Below are positions 12,748-24,879 of a DNA stretch of 64,000 nt, one piece after another. Under the pieces are notes generated by a model. It was not told the origin of the DNA. It worked only from the letters and a program-made list of their open reading frames with translations, and did not search any database. Both the position numbers and the translations under genes were made by a program. Source of the DNA: Labia minor (Eukaryota; Arthropoda; Insecta; Dermaptera; Spongiphoridae); the NCBI GenBank assembly GCA_963082975.1, contig OY720345.1:881001-945000 (forward strand), written 5' to 3'. Numbering within the stretch: position 1 is the first letter of the stretch; every line of letters begins with the position of its first letter.

Positions 12748-13114
12748 ATCTAATCAAAAACATACCTGTTAAAAAGGGGGCCAAGTTCCTATCGGCTATT
12801 TGTTTGCCTAAAAAAGGGTTCAAATCCATCCCAATGCCAAGTTTAGATGCACTTCAAAATCATTCATAATCATTTTTATCAACAGCCTGATCCACTGGTA
12901 TACATTTGGCATTCCAAAGAATCGCCACCACACCCAGTCCTCCGCCTCCTGCATCCAGGCAGCCACTTTATTCACGTCCACGGTCCATCTGGCCGAAATT
13001 CACTTTACCATACACCCAACTTAAAATATGGTATAGTTGTTAAAATACGTAGGTACATGGTTTAAAATATCTAAAATTATAATACTTAGAAATTTGAACT
13101 TGGCAGGTTTTCGT
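12748..13114 (+). repeat. Left arm of a 367-bp perfect inverted repeat
   Basis: Pairs base for base with 13375-13741 (coordinates sum to 26489 throughout, no gaps or mismatches seen). The arm has a tRNA B-box-like GGGTTCAAATCC near 12816 and an A-box-like GGCCAAGTTCC near 12779, hinting at a SINE-type head. In the minus direction it reads WMQEAEDWVWWR, reminiscent of LINE protein ends. Its 72-codon frame simply mirrors the frame in the other arm. Confidence 0.9.
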
Positions 13115-13133
13115 GCTGTACAAAACACTCAGT

Positions 13134-13314
13134 CCCACACCAAGTCCTCCGCCTCCTGCATCCAGGCACACTACACGCCACTTTATTCACGTCAACGGTT
13201 CATCTGGCCGAAATTCACTTTACCATATACCCAACTTAAAATATGGTATAGTTGTTAAAATACGTAGGTACTTGGTTTAAAATATCTACAATTTTAATAC
13301 TTAGAATTAGCAGG
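13134..13314 (+). repeat. Third, diverged direct copy of the arm core in the spacer
   Basis: About 180 bp of the spacer repeats the part of the left arm from the CCTCCGCCTCCTGCATCCAG block to the GTTAAAATACGTAGGTAC block. It has scattered changes and a small 'cacact' insertion. The locus therefore holds three copies of one unit: two identical in opposite orientation and one older. Confidence 0.85.
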
Positions 13315-13374
13315 TTAATTTATATATTTAAATAATAAATATAATTATACAATTAATCTAGTGTTACGTATAGT

Positions 13375-13741
13375 ACGAAAACCTGCCAAGTTCAAATTTC
13401 TAAGTATTATAATTTTAGATATTTTAAACCATGTACCTACGTATTTTAACAACTATACCATATTTTAAGTTGGGTGTATGGTAAAGTGAATTTCGGCCAG
13501 ATGGACCGTGGACGTGAATAAAGTGGCTGCCTGGATGCAGGAGGCGGAGGACTGGGTGTGGTGGCGATTCTTTGGAATGCCAAATGTATACCAGTGGATC
13601 AGGCTGTTGATAAAAATGATTATGAATGATTTTGAAGTGCATCTAAACTTGGCATTGGGATGGATTTGAACCCTTTTTTAGGCAAACAAATAGCCGATAG
13701 GAACTTGGCCCCCTTTTTAACAGGTATGTTTTTGATTAGAT
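13375..13741 (-). repeat. Right arm of the 367-bp perfect inverted repeat
   Basis: Exact reverse complement of 12748-13114. It stops at 13741, directly where a minus-strand LINE remnant begins. A transcript across both arms would form a 367-bp duplex with a 260-base loop. Confidence 0.9.
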
Positions 13742-13960
13742 CTCTTATACGTATCTTGCCAATCACAACCTTCTTCATTTTATTATTCTAACTAACTATG
13801 TTTGGAGATGCATAGAGGTCATGCAATTCCTCGTCATCTTTCTTTAATCCATAAATCTTGAGACGAATCTTATTTTAAAATTTTCCAAATCTTCTTTCGT
13901 CTCCCAAGATCATAGATCTGTCTCACACTCTCACAACCGACAAAATAATTGTTTTATATA
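13742..13960 (-). mobile_element. LINE reverse-transcriptase remnant
   Basis: The minus strand reads DRSMILGDERRFGKF, then NKIRLKIYGLKKDDEELHDL and YASPNIV, with stops between. This is the segment after the RT palm in insect LINEs (the usual form is ENRVLRKIFGPKRDE...ELHDLYSSPNI). The copy is interrupted and truncated at the inverted-repeat boundary. Confidence 0.75.
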
Positions 13961-14439
13961 TATATTAACTTTGCTAATAATTTTATAACTTTTGGCCCTT
14001 TACTGAATGATAACAGTTTTTACACAATTGAAACCTCAATTTAAATTCTTCTCGTATATTATTATCCTTCGTGATTATAGTAGGATATTTTCAAATTCTA
14101 CGTTTAGTATGTATGTATGACTTAGACTATGTGTTTAGAGTGTGTCAATGCTATTCCGCTCTAATACTGAATATTTTGATTTACCATTAATAATTTTAAG
14201 TCTCACCTTTTTTCCAGCGTCTATTAATAAATCGTCCACGTAACCTAATATTTGAATTATTTTTCCCATTTAGATTTCGTTCAATTTCTCGCCCATTTGT
14301 CGCAATTTTAATTAAATAATATCCAAGAAAGTCTGATACGATGTCATGAAAACAGAAATTGCCATTGCAGCCTGTTCAATATTTTTACTATCTATCCAGA
14401 GATAGTATTGCGATCACGAAAATTTTCGATGTCGAGATC

Positions 14440-14600
14440 GCAAAAACAATTTGAGCTAGAATCATGAAGTTTGGTACACGGGGATTATTCAAAATTCGTA
14501 TTTTTCTATCAACTTTTGAGAAATGTAGCTCATCCAGAAGAGGGTGGCTTTGACCTACAACGTTTTCATTTTTTTCCTCTAAACTGACCGTAAAAATAAA
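14440..14600 (+). repeat. Further copy of the AAATTTGGTA-type repeat
   Basis: ATCATGAAGTTTGGTACACGG followed ~60 bases later by CCAGAAGAGGGTGGCTTTGACC matches the pattern at 12147-12250 (GAAATTTGGTACACCG ... CCGGAAGTGG ... TTTACC). It is strongly diverged. Confidence 0.4.
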
Positions 14601-14759
14601 GATATATATTTGATAGTTTTTCACATGATTAAAAATTGTATAAAACTGCTATATATAGAATTTCAGCTTGATTGAATTACTGAAAGTACCGGAATTAATT
14701 TTTTAACACTGCAAATCATGCGCCAGCACGTGGTGCCATCAATAAAGAGCCAAAGCCAC

Positions 14760-15960
14760 GCGCTGGTTTAATAAATATTATTTATTAATTTTAATTTATA
14801 ATTTATAATTAATTAAATTAAATTTAAATATAATATATTACGTTATTTAATCCAATTAGTAATTTTTAAATTTCCCCATTATTATTTTTACCGTATATAA
14901 CATAGTTTCTTCTAAATTAATTTCTGCTGAATTTATCTGTTCTATTACTTGCATTTGAATTTAATAATTTTTCAAATTTATTTTTAATATCACCCTCGTC
15001 TGTTATTGAATATTATTATTAGAAAAATATACATTATATTAAATTAAGAATCAGAAGATATCATTACCTTTGCCGGTTTCATGGTATATTAAGGGATTTG
15101 GAAATGAACACTCGACAGATAGCTCACAAAAAAAAAAAAAAAAAAAAAAATCCATTTAACTCTTTCCTCGTGCATGTCAGCAATATGAAATCAATCATGA
15201 ATCTTAAACTCTGGACAGAGGAATCTTTTCACAGAAATGTTTTATAATGAATTATCGCTTTCCAATTTTTTTTTTAACTTTCTCCATACCACCAGTTTAA
15301 GGGTAATTCAAAATCAATTACAGGATTTTTTCATTTAAACCCGGACCAAAGGTTTCAAGAAAAAAATCATTAGCATTTGGTTGATTATGCCATTTGGTAA
15401 AAAAATCTTTTGTTTTTATTTTTTAGAGTCAAATGAGCGTTTTAACATTTAACATTTAATTGGAAATAAAATTGCAATCACTTTATTTTATATCAATCAT
15501 TATAATTTAAATCAATAAGAAATATTATTTTATTAATATTAATTTATATGAATCTATGTTTACATGCTTAATCTATATTAGCAGTTTTTTATTGTTTTTT
15601 TTTTTTAAATCAAAAGCTAAAATAAAAAATTGCTAAAAAAATTTAATCTTTCTTCTCAAAATTTTTTTCATTTTTTTTGTTTCTTTACCCAGAATATACT
15701 GTATAACTAAATAATATTATTCAATTTGTAGTGAAAATAAATAATTAAATTTTGATTTGTTTATTTTGTTTTATGTTTTAGAATACCTGTGCATTTCTTT
15801 ATTTTTATTTTTTTTATTTTTAACAATTCAATTTTTATGAATCTTTCATTTTCTTGTTGAATTAAATAAGAAGCTTTAGCTGTCATGTTTGTTTATTGGT
15901 TCATTTTGTTGGCAAATGATTGAACTCTTAAAGATTTCTGAAGAGTGGATGCGCAATAAC
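14760..15960. other. AT-rich intron sequence
   Basis: Very AT-rich, with an A23 run at 15128-15150. Nothing recognised. Confidence 0.5.
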
Positions 15961-16510
15961 TCTTCATTTTGTTATTTCATAATATGGGAAAAGAAGAAAG
16001 TGACGCCCACAAATTGATGAGCCATGGCGGTTCAGTTACAAAGCGTGGGGATCCCACCGTCCTATTTCCCTTTGGAGAAAGTGGAGGCGACAAAAAAGGG
16101 TGGAGGAGTGTTGAGAAGCGGGAGCTTGACGTGAAAAGGGAACGAGGAAGAGAGTATTCGGGGGGTTCAGATGCGTTCGAGAGAGACAGAAGAGAGCACA
16201 AAAAAAAAGCAAAAATGAAGCGACGAGGGACGTTATAAAATTGCAAAAAATTAAACTCTGCAGACAATTATTACAGGGAAATGGTTTTTAGCGGAACGAG
16301 GGAAATGTGCGGGGGTGTCATCTTGTGACGAGGACAAAGCACCTCCCGCACTCCTTCACCATTTTCCCTATTTTTTTGACGAGAGGAAGCTGAAGAGGAG
16401 AGCAACAGCGAACGGCACAGCTGCCTCCGGACAGATAACGCAAGTCTTTTTGATTAACCCGACCAGTGGATTTTCACAGGCGAAAACATCTTTAATTTCT
16501 ATTTAACGGG
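15960..16510. other. GC-normal, purine-rich island
   Basis: A 550-base patch rich in GAGA and GGAG strings on the plus strand. An 89-codon plus-strand frame at 15969-16238 is charged, low-complexity and resembles nothing known. Confidence 0.4.
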
Positions 16511-18220
16511 TCATTTCTTTCAGTTAGGGAGGCAAGTTTTCATTTATAAAAATATCCAATAAAAATATTTGTAAAATAAAACAGACATAAAATGGAATCT
16601 TAAAATACTTAAATGTGGAGAGAAAGAATGAAGTAAAGTTTTTTTATTATATTTTATAACATATAAAATATTGTGGTTTACATTTGAAAAAAAGTACTCT
16701 CACTAAAAATTATAAAGAAGTTTTATTTATTATTTTTTAAAATAAATTTAATTAATAAAATATAAAATTCCAAATAATTTTCAAAAGTAAAAATGATTAA
16801 AAATAACCCCTTTATTTAAAAAAAAAAAATATTTTAAATAATGTTTCAATTTAATAAAATAAAAGATTCAACGTTTCTCGGATTTTTCATCATTAAATTA
16901 GACACACACGAATTGTATTTAGTCAATCATATCTATAATTAGTTTTTATTCTTAATCACTTGGTTGTTTTTTTTTTCCCTGAATAAAACAACAAGATTTA
17001 TCTATCAAAATAATTTCTTAATTATATAAATTCAATATTTGTGAAATAAATAATAAAGTCCATGAAAAAATTATATTAGTTTGTATTTGTATTTCTTTAG
17101 TTAACTTCCAATATACACGTGTAGGCTTCATTATAGCATTCAATTACAAAGAAGCACCATTAAAGGTTAATCTTAAAGTCATAGGAAGATAAAATAAAAA
17201 AATATTATTCAATTACTAGAGCAAGGAAACTTAAACTACTTAAATGTAATTATTTTTCTAGACTAGAATTAACTATTATTACTATATATATTTCTATAAT
17301 GAATATATATGTACTTATTGGTGGTCTAAAAATTACAAGTTTGGATTATAATATTGTATTTTCTATGTATTTATTAAAAATTTTATTTTAAAAAAACAAA
17401 AAAAAAAAAAAAAAAATACTTAAATAAAATTAATGAGAATTATAATATTTATTAGAAAAATTAATTAAAGTATAGTTATAATCGTTTATTCATAGTTTTT
17501 AATTAAAAGATAACACTATTTTCTTAAAATAACTGTTTTGGAAAACAATCTAGTTATACTTCAAAGTTTTCATTAAAATCTTAGTTTAGTTCGTGTTTAT
17601 TTAATTAAAATCTTTAAAACTAATTTCTAACTTATTACATAATTTATAATCAAGAGTTAAAGTATCTTGAAAGTTTTCTCAAACTAAGAACTAAAATGTT
17701 ATAAATAAACACCTTAAGATCGTTATTTTCATAATACATATAAAATTAGTAGTTTGAAATTAAGGATTCTCCTTTAAAAAATGTATCAAAAGAATTTAAA
17801 TTGTTTTCATTTGGGCTCATCATTAACTTTATTAAATGTAGAAAAATAAAACGAATTCGCATTTATAATCAGTAGTGTAATAAATATAATAGTAAGAGAG
17901 TAGATCGAAAGTAATAAAAATTCAAAGTGTCCTATTTTGTATATAATCTTTTTTATATTAATATTTGATTTATATATAAATAATATATTTATCGTGTGTT
18001 TTTGAATTAAATTAACTTTTTTCCTGTTGACTTTTTTTTTTCTTTTTTCTTTTACTGAATGAAGTACAATAAATTTTCAAATTCTTCTTTATAATAAATG
18101 TTGTACATTTGTTTCGTGAATAAAAAAAAAATACCTGGTTCATTTGATTTGATTTTATTTCAGATCGTAATTTAATTTGGCCAACTGACAAATAAGAAAG
18201 AGTAGAAGAGGAGAAAAATA
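16510..18220. other. AT-rich intron sequence
   Basis: AT-rich with A runs at 16820 and 17400. Nothing recognised. Confidence 0.5.
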
Positions 18221-18420
18221 AAGAGGCAAATATCGAGTCGACCTTAATAGCGCCCTGCATCTGGATCCATGTCTGAATGAATGTAGAGGCAGTTGAATAC
18301 TGGATGAGTAGGAGTTGCAATTGCTCGAGCCCGATTTATTGCATCCTTCCCTGGGGAAGTAATTCTCCCCCTCCACTTTGTCTCGAGAGATAAACCACAG
18401 ACAGCTTTGATCGAAACTTC
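18220..18420. other. GC-normal island
   Basis: On the minus strand a pyrimidine tract ending CATTCATTCAG (18265-18275) looks like an acceptor before ACATGGATCCAGATGC. The downstream GTCGAC is a poor donor and the 30-base piece matches no CELF sequence, so no exon is called. Confidence 0.35.
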
Positions 18421-18439
18421 GAAATAGATAGAAGACATA

Positions 18440-19600
18440 TCTATCTACGATCTATTCTGTCATTGATCCAACTTATTCTTATTTATTGGAATTTTTTACA
18501 CCGATCATAAAAAAAGATACAAGACACAAATTAGTAAAAGAAACTAATAAGTAAAATTGTTAAGAAAAATTTCTCTAAAAACATCATTTATTTTACATTA
18601 ATTTAAACAATCATTTTACTACAAAATATTGTAAAACTACAAGTGAATAGAAAAATTATAAGTTTTTTACTGGAATCGCGCGTATACTTATGTACCTATT
18701 GAATTCATAACGTTCAAATTAATATCTATACAATTTAAACAAAAATACAAATATTTAATAATTACTAGAAATAACAGATTCTCTATATTTAAGTATTCAT
18801 ATAAAAATCAAAATTTAATAAATAAAAAATATTTAAATTAGTATTGTGTATATGAAAATCCACTTTAATCGGAAATAGAATTTGTAATTTAAATATATAT
18901 ATATATATATATACAGTATGCATTTTAAATATTAATGTTATTTATTGAAATGTACGTGTGATTTTTGCCTCACATAGGAATTTATATTAAATATTAATTT
19001 ATTCATTCGGAAATATATATATATTTAAATATAAATATTAAATGTTAATATACTTATAGCTACATATCTATTAATACAAGAGAAAATAATAATTATAAAA
19101 TAATACAAATAGTGAAATTAAATGTCTTTATAGATTAGATAACCAAATACAGATAATGAATAAATCAGATTAGAATACAAATAAATCTAATTTTATCTAT
19201 AAAATTATTTGTAATTATAAATATAATAAATAAATAAAAAAAAGTTTTTATATATGTTAAAAGTTTTCATTTCGGTATCCTTCAGATATTTATATTGTAT
19301 TAAGACAAATGTTTATAGAAAAGGAGCAAGAGTTAGTTAGAACATATTATACGTATGTACGTATATCACATATGATATTATAAATAAAAAAAATGTGAAA
19401 CGAACTTGGTTGTGTGTATATTCCACTGGCTTGGCAGGGATTTAATCAGATCAGTGGCAATGATATTCTAATTCCATGAAATTTTTGTTTTTTTTTATCA
19501 TTAGAGGTTAATATAATAGAACATTTTTGTTTTTTTTTTTTGTTTTTTTTTTTGTTCTCGAATGAGTGAGTGACACTGGGTCGGTTGGCAAGTAAACTTT
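18440..19600. other. AT-rich intron sequence
   Basis: AT-rich with short TA runs and T runs near 19490-19550. Nothing recognised. Confidence 0.5.
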
Positions 19601-19619
19601 TAATAAAAAAAAAAAAAAA

Positions 19620-20090
19620 AAAAATCGCGCACGGGTGCCCTGAAGGCGACTTAAGGACGAGAAGGGGACGTATTAACTTGTCAAGGGTTGGCTAAATCAG
19701 GGAAGTAGGGCGAAAAAAGGGTGACGGAAAATTTTACGAGGTGACGCCGCCACCACCACCACCACCACCACCGACACTTCTCTCCAACCCCTCTCTCTAC
19801 TAGACTTTCACTCTCTCGTTTTTATGCGGAGTTAAAAATACATTTCCCTTCACCTCTACGTATACGTAGTCTGTCAGGTTAGGAAGAGGAGGGGATGCGG
19901 GGCTTTCATGCAAATTCTCCAATAGAGGCATTATACACGAGCATTAAGGCAGCCAATATCTTTGGGTGATATTCAAAGTGCGCCAGGCGAGTTATAAACC
20001 CCGATCCTTTCGATATTGGGGCATTTATTATACGATCGCTCGATCAATTCGGAAAGAGGAGTAGAACGTTAAACCAAGGTGTAGTTACCG
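19620..20090. other. Large GC-normal island
   Basis: 470 bases of complex sequence with (CCA)n and strings such as GATCGCTCGATCAATTC. It has the look of conserved intronic regulatory DNA, but conservation cannot be judged from one sequence. Confidence 0.4.
19749..19772. repeat. (CCA)n microsatellite
   Basis: Eight CCA/ACC units within a GC-normal island. In frame it would code for proline or threonine, but no open exon with splice signals surrounds it. Confidence 0.85.
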
Positions 20091-20579
20091 GTCTTTGCTT
20101 TCAAACTGTGATATATACCTTTGGATCTGCTCTTTAATGAGAAAAATATTTAATTTATTCGAAAAATGAAAATTCTATTTATACAAGGCTTCAAAATATG
20201 AAAAATATGTACTTTCAATAAAGGTTTTGTTAACATTGATCTCCTTTACTTTATAAGAATTTCTTTATTTATATTATCATAATTATATTAATTAATAAAT
20301 ATAAAAACGGAAAAGAAGATCCAACATTGTAGAATAATTTAAATTATATTTATTTATGGAACGTTAAAAAAAAAAAAAATAAAATAAAGTGGATATGATT
20401 ATTTGGTATCGAATCAATATTGAATATGGTACAGATAGATAAAGAAATACAATTAGAAAATATATAATATTAAAAAATTTTAAATTTAAAAAGTTTACAT
20501 TATGATGATTTAATGATTGTTTTTTCTATGTAATTTTTTATTTACTTGGAATCAAAAATAAATAAAATATTTATCATGT

Positions 20580-20870
20580 AATTGGATGGGATGTGTGTCG
20601 ACATTTAATTGGAAAATTGGCCCCCAGGGGATGTTTAAGGGAATGGGACAGAGATTCAGGCATGTCATCCAGTCCCTCGAAATCAAATTGCCCTCAATAT
20701 CCACAACTTTCGGTAATAAGATAAACTATGATCGATAAATGACGGAATAAATCGGTAATCCAATAATCAATCAATTTAAGTGGCCTCCAAGGGAAACTGG
20801 CAAAGGTCGTTTTGTACGAATTTCCCTCAATGAATTTTCTAGAAATCACTTGTAATCCAGTTGTTTTCAA
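20580..20870. other. GC-normal island
   Basis: About 290 bases of mixed sequence (GGCCCCCAGGGGATG near 20620). No gene seen. Confidence 0.35.
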
Positions 20871-21049
20871 TTAAAGATTGAATTACATAATTAATCTAGT
20901 ACTAATAAAATAAATAAATAAATATTAAATTTGATCAAATTAAATTATTAAATTTTATATAGTAAAGATTAACTTTTATTATACATCTTTTTCTTATAAA
21001 AGAGACCATAAATATTATAATCCAAAGAAGCAAATTGTCCCTACTCTGG

Positions 21050-21430
21050 TCTTTCCTATTATGTTATACATATGTAGCCGAAACGTGAACATGAAAGCAG
21101 AACATCGGCAAGAAAATAGACGTCTTTGAGCTTTGCAGCTGGAGGAGAATACTTCGAGTCCGATGGACGATTTAGTTGAAGTTGCTCCAGCCATGGGTTG
21201 TCAAATATTATACATATTTTGGCCACCTGACAAGATCTGAAAATGGTTTGGAGAAGATGGTCATCCAGGGTAGAGTGAATGGGGCGTGTAGGCGTGGCAG
21301 ATGGACGAGCTGGTCTGAGTACCAGTCTACAACAGCCAACAACAAATACAAATAATGCACGTCACCGCCTGGTAGATGCACTGCTAGATGCACGACTCTT
21401 CCACCAAGAAGATAACGAAGAAGAAGACAG
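21050..21430 (+). pseudogene. LINE (non-LTR retrotransposon) polymerase C-terminus, broken
   Basis: The plus strand reads YVAET, stop, then KKIDVFELCSWRRILRVRWT. After a frame change it continues FGHLTRSENGLEKMVIQGRV, NGACRRGRWTSWSEY, and finally in a third frame RHRLVDALLDARLFHQED. This is the classic order in LINE ORF2 after the RT domain: YGSETW, a WRRILRxxW block, FGHxxR...GLEKxxxQGR, RRRGRxxxxW, and LVDA at the end. Two frameshifts and several stops (TGG to TGA at ET-W-T) make it a pseudogene. It differs from the minus-strand LINE tails elsewhere in the window and has no GATA tail. Confidence 0.88.
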
Positions 21431-22780
21431 ATATTTTCAAAGTAAGGGATTAGAAATTAAAGTTTTTTTTTTTTTTATTGTTCTGAGCGTAAAATCTCTA
21501 ATAACTTTTCATATTATAAGTAATTCATAATGTTTTATTTTTTTTTAAAGTTTAAAAAAAATTATAAAAATTATTTTTTTAATTCGAGTGAAAGGTAATA
21601 AATAGATGTTGAAATTGACAGGTATTAATATTCTATACTTCTAAATCTTTTATATATAAACAAAAAAAAAAAATATTCAAAATATATTAGATGTAGTGGA
21701 TTAAAAATTATTAACTGAATCTCTATATCTTACAGATGAATGATAAATAAATATTATAGTTTTTATTTTAAAAGAATGAATAAATAAATAATTTAAATAC
21801 ATTTAAAGAGACTCGAATTTTTAAATGTAATTGTAATTTTAATTATTTTTCCAATTTAAATGCTTAAATAAACTAGAAATAAAATTAAAAATTTTCAACA
21901 CAAAATTCCATATGCATAAAGCCCTAGTTAAAATATAAATCTTACAGTTTATCTTTAAAAATATTATCAGAAAAAATGTGTAAAATAATTTAAAACAAAT
22001 TCAATTTCTCTCTTTAACTTTTATCTAAATGGAAAAACTGTAAATGTTTGATACTTACATGAAAAGTGGGTATATTGCATCTACCTTCTATCTACATCTA
22101 AAAAATCTATTGTTTGATACATGACTGACGTAAAATATCATAGAACTAATAAAATGTTATCTTTATTTTTCGCATATAGTCAACTATTTTTATTAAAACT
22201 GAAAAAAGGCTTGATATACGAGCATTATTTAATATGACCTTTAGGTTATAAGTTATCAATATAAATCTATGATCTCAATATCAGGATCAAGTAGCATTCT
22301 ACAATCGAGTTGTATGAATTTAATAATTATCTTTAACGTTCAAACCTCTGGATTAATGAATATGTACATATTTGAACACGGACATCATAGTTATTCTAAT
22401 CCAATATATGTATTATACTTTTATCTGGAAAAGTATACTAAATATTAATAGAAAGATGGAAGATGTTTCTTTATTTTTTAAATTAATAAAAAATAAATAT
22501 CAGTCAGTAAAAGAATTAATAAAGGAAAGTAAATTTAATTTTCATTAAAGTTTCAACTTTCCTTGGTTAAAGAAAATGAAATCAAATAAATTAGTCACCG
22601 AGTTTTACTTATTATTTAGATACCTCTTTTATATTTTATAATTATAAAGAATAATATAATATAATTGAGTAAATTATTCCACAAGAATGGGATGTTTAAA
22701 ACATGCCGAGATCAAGTGCATTTTCTGTCAACATGATTTCGAAATTTTTGTTATCCTCAACAAAGTAACTCGCCATTTTG

Positions 22781-23083
22781 TTATTTTCTCATCCGATGGT
22801 TCTGACACGTTAATTTCTGTTTTCTAGTGATTCCCTTTCTTGGCCTTTTCACCTTTCTAAGCAAACGAGCTGCTGGGGATGCTGGGTCCGTCTTTATCTC
22901 AAGGCCGGCCTCGTCTTCTGCGGATGACAGGCCCTTTTCGATCTCGTTGCATTTCGACTCTCCATTTTCATAAACAGCTGTGCATCTTTTTGCCAATGGA
23001 AGAGGTTCAGAATCGATTCTAGACTTATTTTGTATTCTAATATCATAATAACAATAATAATAGATAAATAATAAATTAGTCAT
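22781..23083 (-). other. Open frame in a GC-normal island, unproven
   Basis: A 100-codon minus-strand frame, the same strand as the bru3-like gene. Its C-terminal 75 residues are complex and basic at the end (GLSSAEDEAGLEIKTDPASP, ARLLRKVKRPRKGITRKQK). It lacks a plausible acceptor at the start of the complex part and resembles no CELF segment. It could be an alternative exon, an old insert or chance. Confidence 0.2.
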
Positions 23084-23618
23084 GGCGAATTTAAATCAAC
23101 AAATATATCAAATACTTTAATCCTTTAATACCATGAAACATAAGTCTACTTGGGATATGAATAATTAAAAAGAAAAAAAATATTATCAAAATATTTTTTA
23201 ATTTTAATTATAATATTTGGGTAAGTTTTAAGTTAAGTTGATACATTTGCTTTATGCGCATTTTAGTTTTTACACGAACATTCTTCTTCTCAGCTGATTA
23301 AAAAAGTTCAAACTAAAAGGAGATGATGGTTGGTGCAACTCACCGATCAGGATCAATGATACCTTGTTCAAAAGGTCTCATCAAGAGGGCCATAAATATA
23401 TATATATATATATATATATGTCTCGGGTAAGATTAAGGTCAGGTTTTTAAATTATAAGAGATAAAAAAAGTCAAATTTTATTGAAATGAAAAATAAAATA
23501 AAACATTGAATTAATTGACAAAGGTACATGATTGATGTCCTTTGGAGTCTCTTTGATAAAAATGAAAAAAGCACAAATAAAGTTTACAAATTGAACAACG
23601 AATGATTGAGTTTTAAGA

Positions 23619-23808
23619 CGCCACAGGGTGAGAGGCTAGCGTCGCTGATTCACATTTTCGTGGTCCCGAGTTCAAGTCCCGGGCCTGGCAAGGGAATTTC
23701 TCTACTGATCATTAGACACCTCATCATTAATATAATCGACTTGATAGGCTTTGTCCTTGCGTAGGACGTACAAAGTCAGATGTTTATATATATATATATA
23801 TATATATA
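23619..23808 (+). mobile_element. tRNA-derived SINE with (TA)n tail, copy 1
   Basis: The head has an A-box-like GGGTGAGAGGCT (23626-23637) and a B box GAGTTCAAGTCCC (23668-23680), within a tRNA-like context GTGGTCCCGAGTTCAAGTCC. A body with ATTAGACAC follows, then a 3' block CGACTTGATAGGC...TAGGACGTACAAAGTCAGA, and a (TA)n tail to 23808. The same B-box and 3' blocks occur at 27200-27491, which defines the family. Confidence 0.8.
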
Positions 23809-24789
23809 ATTGTTTTATATCTATTTGTATATTATTGAGATATTTTATCATGATTCACACAATAGATAATTATTATAAAGTAAAACCAATATATATTAGT
23901 TTCAGTCTCAAGAAAAATAATCTTTGTTAGTTTTTTTTTTTATTAATTAAAAATAGTAATTTTAAATGAAGTCAACAAAGACATCAGCGCCTCCACATAA
24001 AAAGTTGTCTCCTTTCATATTCATTTTTAATTAATATTGTATTAATCATTTTTTGTATAAAAAATATTTTAAAATTTTTACTTCAATTTAGAAATAAAAT
24101 TAAAAATATTTATTTTAATAATACTCAGAAGAACCAACGTTAAAGGAGGTAGAAATAATAATGGGAATATATTTAAAAATAATAAAGCAGAGGGAATAGA
24201 TGGGATCCCGGCAGAATTAATCAATCATTTCCCCCCCCCCGCCCAAAAAAATATTTTCGACATAATCATACATAAGAACAATTATAAATGAAGAAACTAA
24301 ATGTTAATTCTTTTATTATTATTATTATTATTATTGTTAGGTCATTTTTAGAAAACCCATTTAACAATTGTATATAATAAATAATTAAAATTTTTAAAGT
24401 TTATAATAATAAATTTATAAAAGGGTCGAGCGATAGTTCGGTGTTCCATGATATTTTAAAAACAATTTATTTTTTAATTTATATTTTCTATGTATTGCAT
24501 AAGTAGAGAGAGAAGGGATATTATAAGATGAGTATAATAGAAAGGAGGATATTCATTATGTAGGTGTATTAACATTCTCAGTCAAACTCGTAAATTAATA
24601 CGAGTAGTTAAAACTCTAGGGCTTAGGGCTATGGTAATTCAATTATTTTGGTTGATTATTGATACTTTTCATGTTCACTTTAGGAATTAATTTTATATAA
24701 ATGTTTACTAAAATAATGTAAATACCAAGTGAACTAAATCGGATTCAAAAGAATATTGTTGTGATTAGGGGATAAAAAAAAAAAGGAGA

Positions 24790-24814
24790 GGAGGAGGAGG
24801 AGGAGGAGGAGGAG
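24790..24814. repeat. (GGA)n microsatellite
   Basis: Eight GGA units, purine-only on the plus strand. Confidence 0.9.
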
Positions 24815-24879
24815 AATGGTTTAGCTGATAAAACTAGATATGGTGTTAACTGCTTGCTAGCTAAAAAGAGATGGTGCAC

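Noticed and set aside
12847-13065. 72-codon ORF present on both strands as a small conserved gene
   Set aside because: The second copy is only the mirror image in the inverted repeat; there is no independent sign of coding.
15969-16238. 89-codon plus-strand ORF as a gene
   Set aside because: Low-complexity purine-rich sequence gives long frames by chance on both strands; no family resemblance.
18244-18275. Microexon with acceptor CATTCATTCAG on the minus strand
   Set aside because: The donor would be GTCGAC, which is weak, and the 30-base piece matches no part of CELF proteins.
23619-23690. True tRNA gene
   Set aside because: The B box is good but the acceptor and anticodon stems do not pair properly, and the same sequence recurs with a shared 3' block and TA tail, as in a SINE.
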